A DNA stretch of 53,479 nt from Lactobacillus helveticus DSM 20075 = CGMCC 1.1877 (GTDB lineage: Bacteria > Bacillota > Bacilli > Lactobacillales > Lactobacillaceae): positions 312,438-365,916 of the forward strand of contig NZ_GG700752.1 of the NCBI RefSeq assembly GCF_000160855.1, written 5' to 3'. The notes under the pieces were generated by a model. The model did not search any database, was not told the origin of the DNA, and saw nothing but the letters and a program-made list of their open reading frames with translations. Below, piece after piece: positions 51,401-53,479 of this stretch (position 1 is the stretch's first letter; every line of letters starts with the position of its first letter). The position numbers and the translations under genes were made by a program.

Positions 51401-53422
51401 CTATTTTGTTTTTGCATGGGAATAATCTTTAGGCTTAATCCTCTTGATGTAAGATGGATTTGGTTTACCTAAAATTAATGGTACACGCTCAATGACGGTA
51501 TCTGCATATTCCAAGCCGAACCATGAAGCAGGGTTAGAAGACAGGTTTTGTAAACGAACACGAGCTTCAACTAACCACTTCTCGTAACCAACTAATTGGG
51601 TTTGAGGACTGATGACATCGTTGACAATAACGAATGAGAAGTCACCAACGTCACGCCCTGGTGTAGTGGTGTATTCCTGTGGTTGTGGTTCAATTGTACC
51701 GTCAGCGATCAAATCATGTACGATTTGACGGATGTAAACATTCACGCTTGTTTGCTTCTTGAAACCTAGGTACAGCTGAATGTTAATTACGTTCTTGGTA
51801 CCGTAGGTGTTAACGGCATATTCAGCGGTGAATGGCTCGTTGGTTACATTAACGGTAACGAACCAGTAAGCCTTGGCACGTTTTGGACGCTTATCCAAAA
51901 TGGAGTACAAGATCTCACGTTTAATGAACTTATTGTACTTAACATTAGCCATGTAGACTAAGTTAGTGGCATAAATTGGGTAATCTTCATCGTGACTCAA
52001 GTTGGTGAGCATGTCGGTATACTCGTCTAGGCGAACGTAGGCATTTCTTGATTCACGCTTGTCACGTACCTTGTTACCGTAGTACCAAACGTACATGATG
52101 AAGCCGATCACAATAGTGATGAAGAGTGATATGTAACCACCGTGGGTAAACTTGGTCAAACTTGAAATCATGAACATGATTTCAAGAACACCGAATAAGA
52201 TCAAGAAGATCCAGTTCCAAAGTGGGTTGATTTTTTTAATGACTAACCATTCATAAAGCAAGATGGTAGTTGCAAGCATTGAGATCGTGATGGAAAGACC
52301 ATAGGCTGCTTCCATGTGAGCAGAAGTTTGGAAGTACAAAACAATAGCAATAGTTGCAACACAGATCCCTTTATTGATGGAAGGAATATAAATCTGACCC
52401 TTTTCAGTTGATGGGTAATTAATGTTCATTCTTGGCAAGAACTTAAGCCCACTAGCTTCAGCGACCAAGGTGAATGAACCAGTGATCAAAGCCTGTGAGG
52501 CAATAACAGCGGCAATAGTAGCCAAAATGATGGCAAACAATCTGATGTTGATTGGAATCATTTCATAGAATGGGTTAAGCACGCCGCCGTCGGCAGGAAG
52601 GAAGTTTGAGTTATTTAAAATCCAAACCCCTTGACCGAAGTAGTTGAGTGACAAGCAAACAAATACAAATGGCCAAGAACCAATAATATTCTTTTTACCA
52701 ACGTGACCAACATCGGAGTAAAGGGCTTCAGCGCCAGTAGTAGCCAGGAAGATTGATCCTAAGATAAAGATTCCGGCCTTGTTGTAAGGACTGAAGAGCA
52801 ACTTAATGGCATAAACTGGGTTAATTGCTTGAATGATTGACCAGTCGCCAGCCATGTTGATTACACCCATGATTCCCAAGAATGAGAACCAAATAAACAT
52901 AATCGGTCCGAATGCCTTACCAATGATACTTGTTCCCATTTTTTGGATAGAGAAGAGTACCAGCAGGATAATTACGGTAATCGTAATTACCATTCCCTGG
53001 GTAGAAACAGGAACGCTGCCACCGAATCGAAGACCTTTTAGACCTTCAATCGCTGTCGTAACAGTAACAGCTGGGGTTAAAGTACCATCGGCTAAGATGG
53101 CAGCCCCACCAATTAAGGCAGGCAATACCAGCCATTTGGCCCGCTTTCTAACCAAAGTATACAGGGCAAAAATACCACCTTCGCCATGGTTGGTTGCTTT
53201 CAAGGCAATCAACACCGTCTGTAAGGTGGTTAGCAGTGTCACAGTCCAAAGAACTAGGGAAATGGAACCGATGATGAAATCACGGTTAACATTTCCAATA
53301 CCACCATTGCCTTCGACAATAGACTTCATAACATAGAGTGGACTAGTACCAATATCACCATAGACAATACCAATGGCGATCAGCAAGCCAGCCGCGCTCA
53401 TACGTTTTGACGTAGTATTCAT
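51401..53422 (-). CDS. kup: Kup-family potassium uptake protein
   Basis: 673 residues with about 12 transmembrane helices in the first 450 and a soluble C-terminal domain of about 200. The N-terminus GIVYGDIGTSPLYVMKS, GEGGIFALY and GGAAILADGTLTPAVTVTTAIEGL are family signatures. It takes up K+ with H+. GGGAGA 8 bp upstream sets the start. A terminator hairpin sits 45 bp before the start, see 53456-53479. Confidence 0.95.
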   Translation of the reverse strand: MNTTSKRMSAAGLLIAIGIVYGDIGTSPLYVMKSIVEGNGGIGNVNRDFIIGSISLVLWTVTLLTTLQTVLIALKATNHGEGGIFALYTLVRKRAKWLVLPALIGGAAILADGTLTPAVTVTTAIEGLKGLRFGGSVPVSTQGMVITITVIILLVLFSIQKMGTSIIGKAFGPIMFIWFSFLGIMGVINMAGDWSIIQAINPVYAIKLLFSPYNKAGIFILGSIFLATTGAEALYSDVGHVGKKNIIGSWPFVFVCLSLNYFGQGVWILNNSNFLPADGGVLNPFYEMIPINIRLFAIILATIAAVIASQALITGSFTLVAEASGLKFLPRMNINYPSTEKGQIYIPSINKGICVATIAIVLYFQTSAHMEAAYGLSITISMLATTILLYEWLVIKKINPLWNWIFLILFGVLEIMFMISSLTKFTHGGYISLFITIVIGFIMYVWYYGNKVRDKRESRNAYVRLDEYTDMLTNLSHDEDYPIYATNLVYMANVKYNKFIKREILYSILDKRPKRAKAYWFVTVNVTNEPFTAEYAVNTYGTKNVINIQLYLGFKKQTSVNVYIRQIVHDLIADGTIEPQPQEYTTTPGRDVGDFSFVIVNDVISPQTQLVGYEKWLVEARVRLQNLSSNPASWFGLEYADTVIERVPLILGKPNPSYIKRIKPKDYSHAKTK

Positions 53423-53455
53423 TTATATATCTCCCGCAAATAAATTGTAGCTATT

Positions 53456-53479
53456 AATAAAAAAAATGCCACGATGGCA
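53456..53479 (-). terminator. Terminator-like hairpin just upstream of kup, cut by the window edge
   Basis: On the minus strand TGCCA-TCG-TGGCA (53479-53467) is followed by a run of T. The stem may extend beyond the window. It lies about 45 bp upstream of kup, so it is either the end of the preceding gene or the switch of a leader such as a c-di-AMP riboswitch. Confidence 0.55.

Noticed and set aside
52833..53336. 167-codon reading frame opposite kup
   Set aside because: It is the reverse shadow of conserved Kup helices and has no ribosome site.
1..53479. CRISPR arrays, insertion sequences, prophage genes, rRNA or tRNA genes
   Set aside because: No regularly spaced repeats, transposase-like proteins, phage proteins or cloverleaf sequences were seen in reading the window.

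Overview
The window is low-GC Firmicute DNA with strong AGGAGG-type ribosome sites, many short bidirectional terminators and protein families typical of lactobacilli: nucleoside 2-deoxyribosyltransferase, PepO, an AsnH-like/D-aspartate ligase pair, Kup, and NrdDG under NrdR boxes. I read it as a chromosomal segment of the Lactobacillus acidophilus group (acidophilus, helveticus, crispatus, amylovorus and relatives). The species cannot be fixed from sequence reading alone. No insertion sequence, prophage, CRISPR array, rRNA or tRNA was seen.

Layout. 0-1.7 kb: a YfbR-like HD nucleotidase coupled to an HNH endonuclease. 1.7-4.4 kb: an amino-acid ABC importer under a lysine riboswitch. 4.4-7.6 kb: a frameshifted methylpurine glycosylase, a DUF488 gene, and a minus-strand group of Sir2, a methylguanine-methyltransferase homologue with Asp in place of the active Cys, and TerC. 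7.6-12.4 kb: a membrane protein, cardiolipin synthase, a DUF915 hydrolase, RNase H and a secreted DUF1002 protein. 12.5-15.1 kb: an operon of glycosyltransferase, hydrolase, NAD(P)-binding protein and membrane protein. 15.2-20.2 kb: a divergent PRPP synthetase, a TetR/membrane-protein pair and a second amino-acid ABC importer. 20.3-26.6 kb: a secreted CAP protein, ddl with a MerR-like gene carrying an early stop, and a YibE/F pair with an esterase.

26.6-36.4 kb: a 1005-residue GH31 enzyme, a 480-bp gene-poor stretch with a cre site and possible structured RNA, deoxyribosyltransferase, an orphan PTS EIIA, a tyrosine phosphatase, a universal stress protein, a strong small-RNA candidate, and a PhnDCEE-type importer without C-P lyase genes. 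36.4-42.5 kb: TagI, a small acidic protein, a metallophosphoesterase, then the AsnB/ATP-grasp pair likely to build the D-Asp/D-Asn peptidoglycan cross-bridge. 42.5-47.9 kb: the wreck of a P-type ATPase, then NrdR-controlled nrdD-nrdG followed by a DUF59/DUF1858 protein and a DUF438-hemerythrin-PAS protein. 47.9-53.5 kb: an MFS transporter, PepO, a possible small RNA and Kup.

Themes. Small-molecule uptake dominates (two amino-acid importers, a phosphonate-type importer, Kup, MFS). Cell-envelope genes are spread through the window (Ddl, AsnB/ligase, Cls). Several genes are decaying: the methylpurine glycosylase frameshift, the P-type ATPase deletion and the MerR-like stop. The most unusual points are the RNA element at 32.8 kb, several enzymes with a changed catalytic residue, and the nrdDG-associated DUF59/hemerythrin cassette. 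All functions are homology inferences from motifs read by eye; no database search was made.
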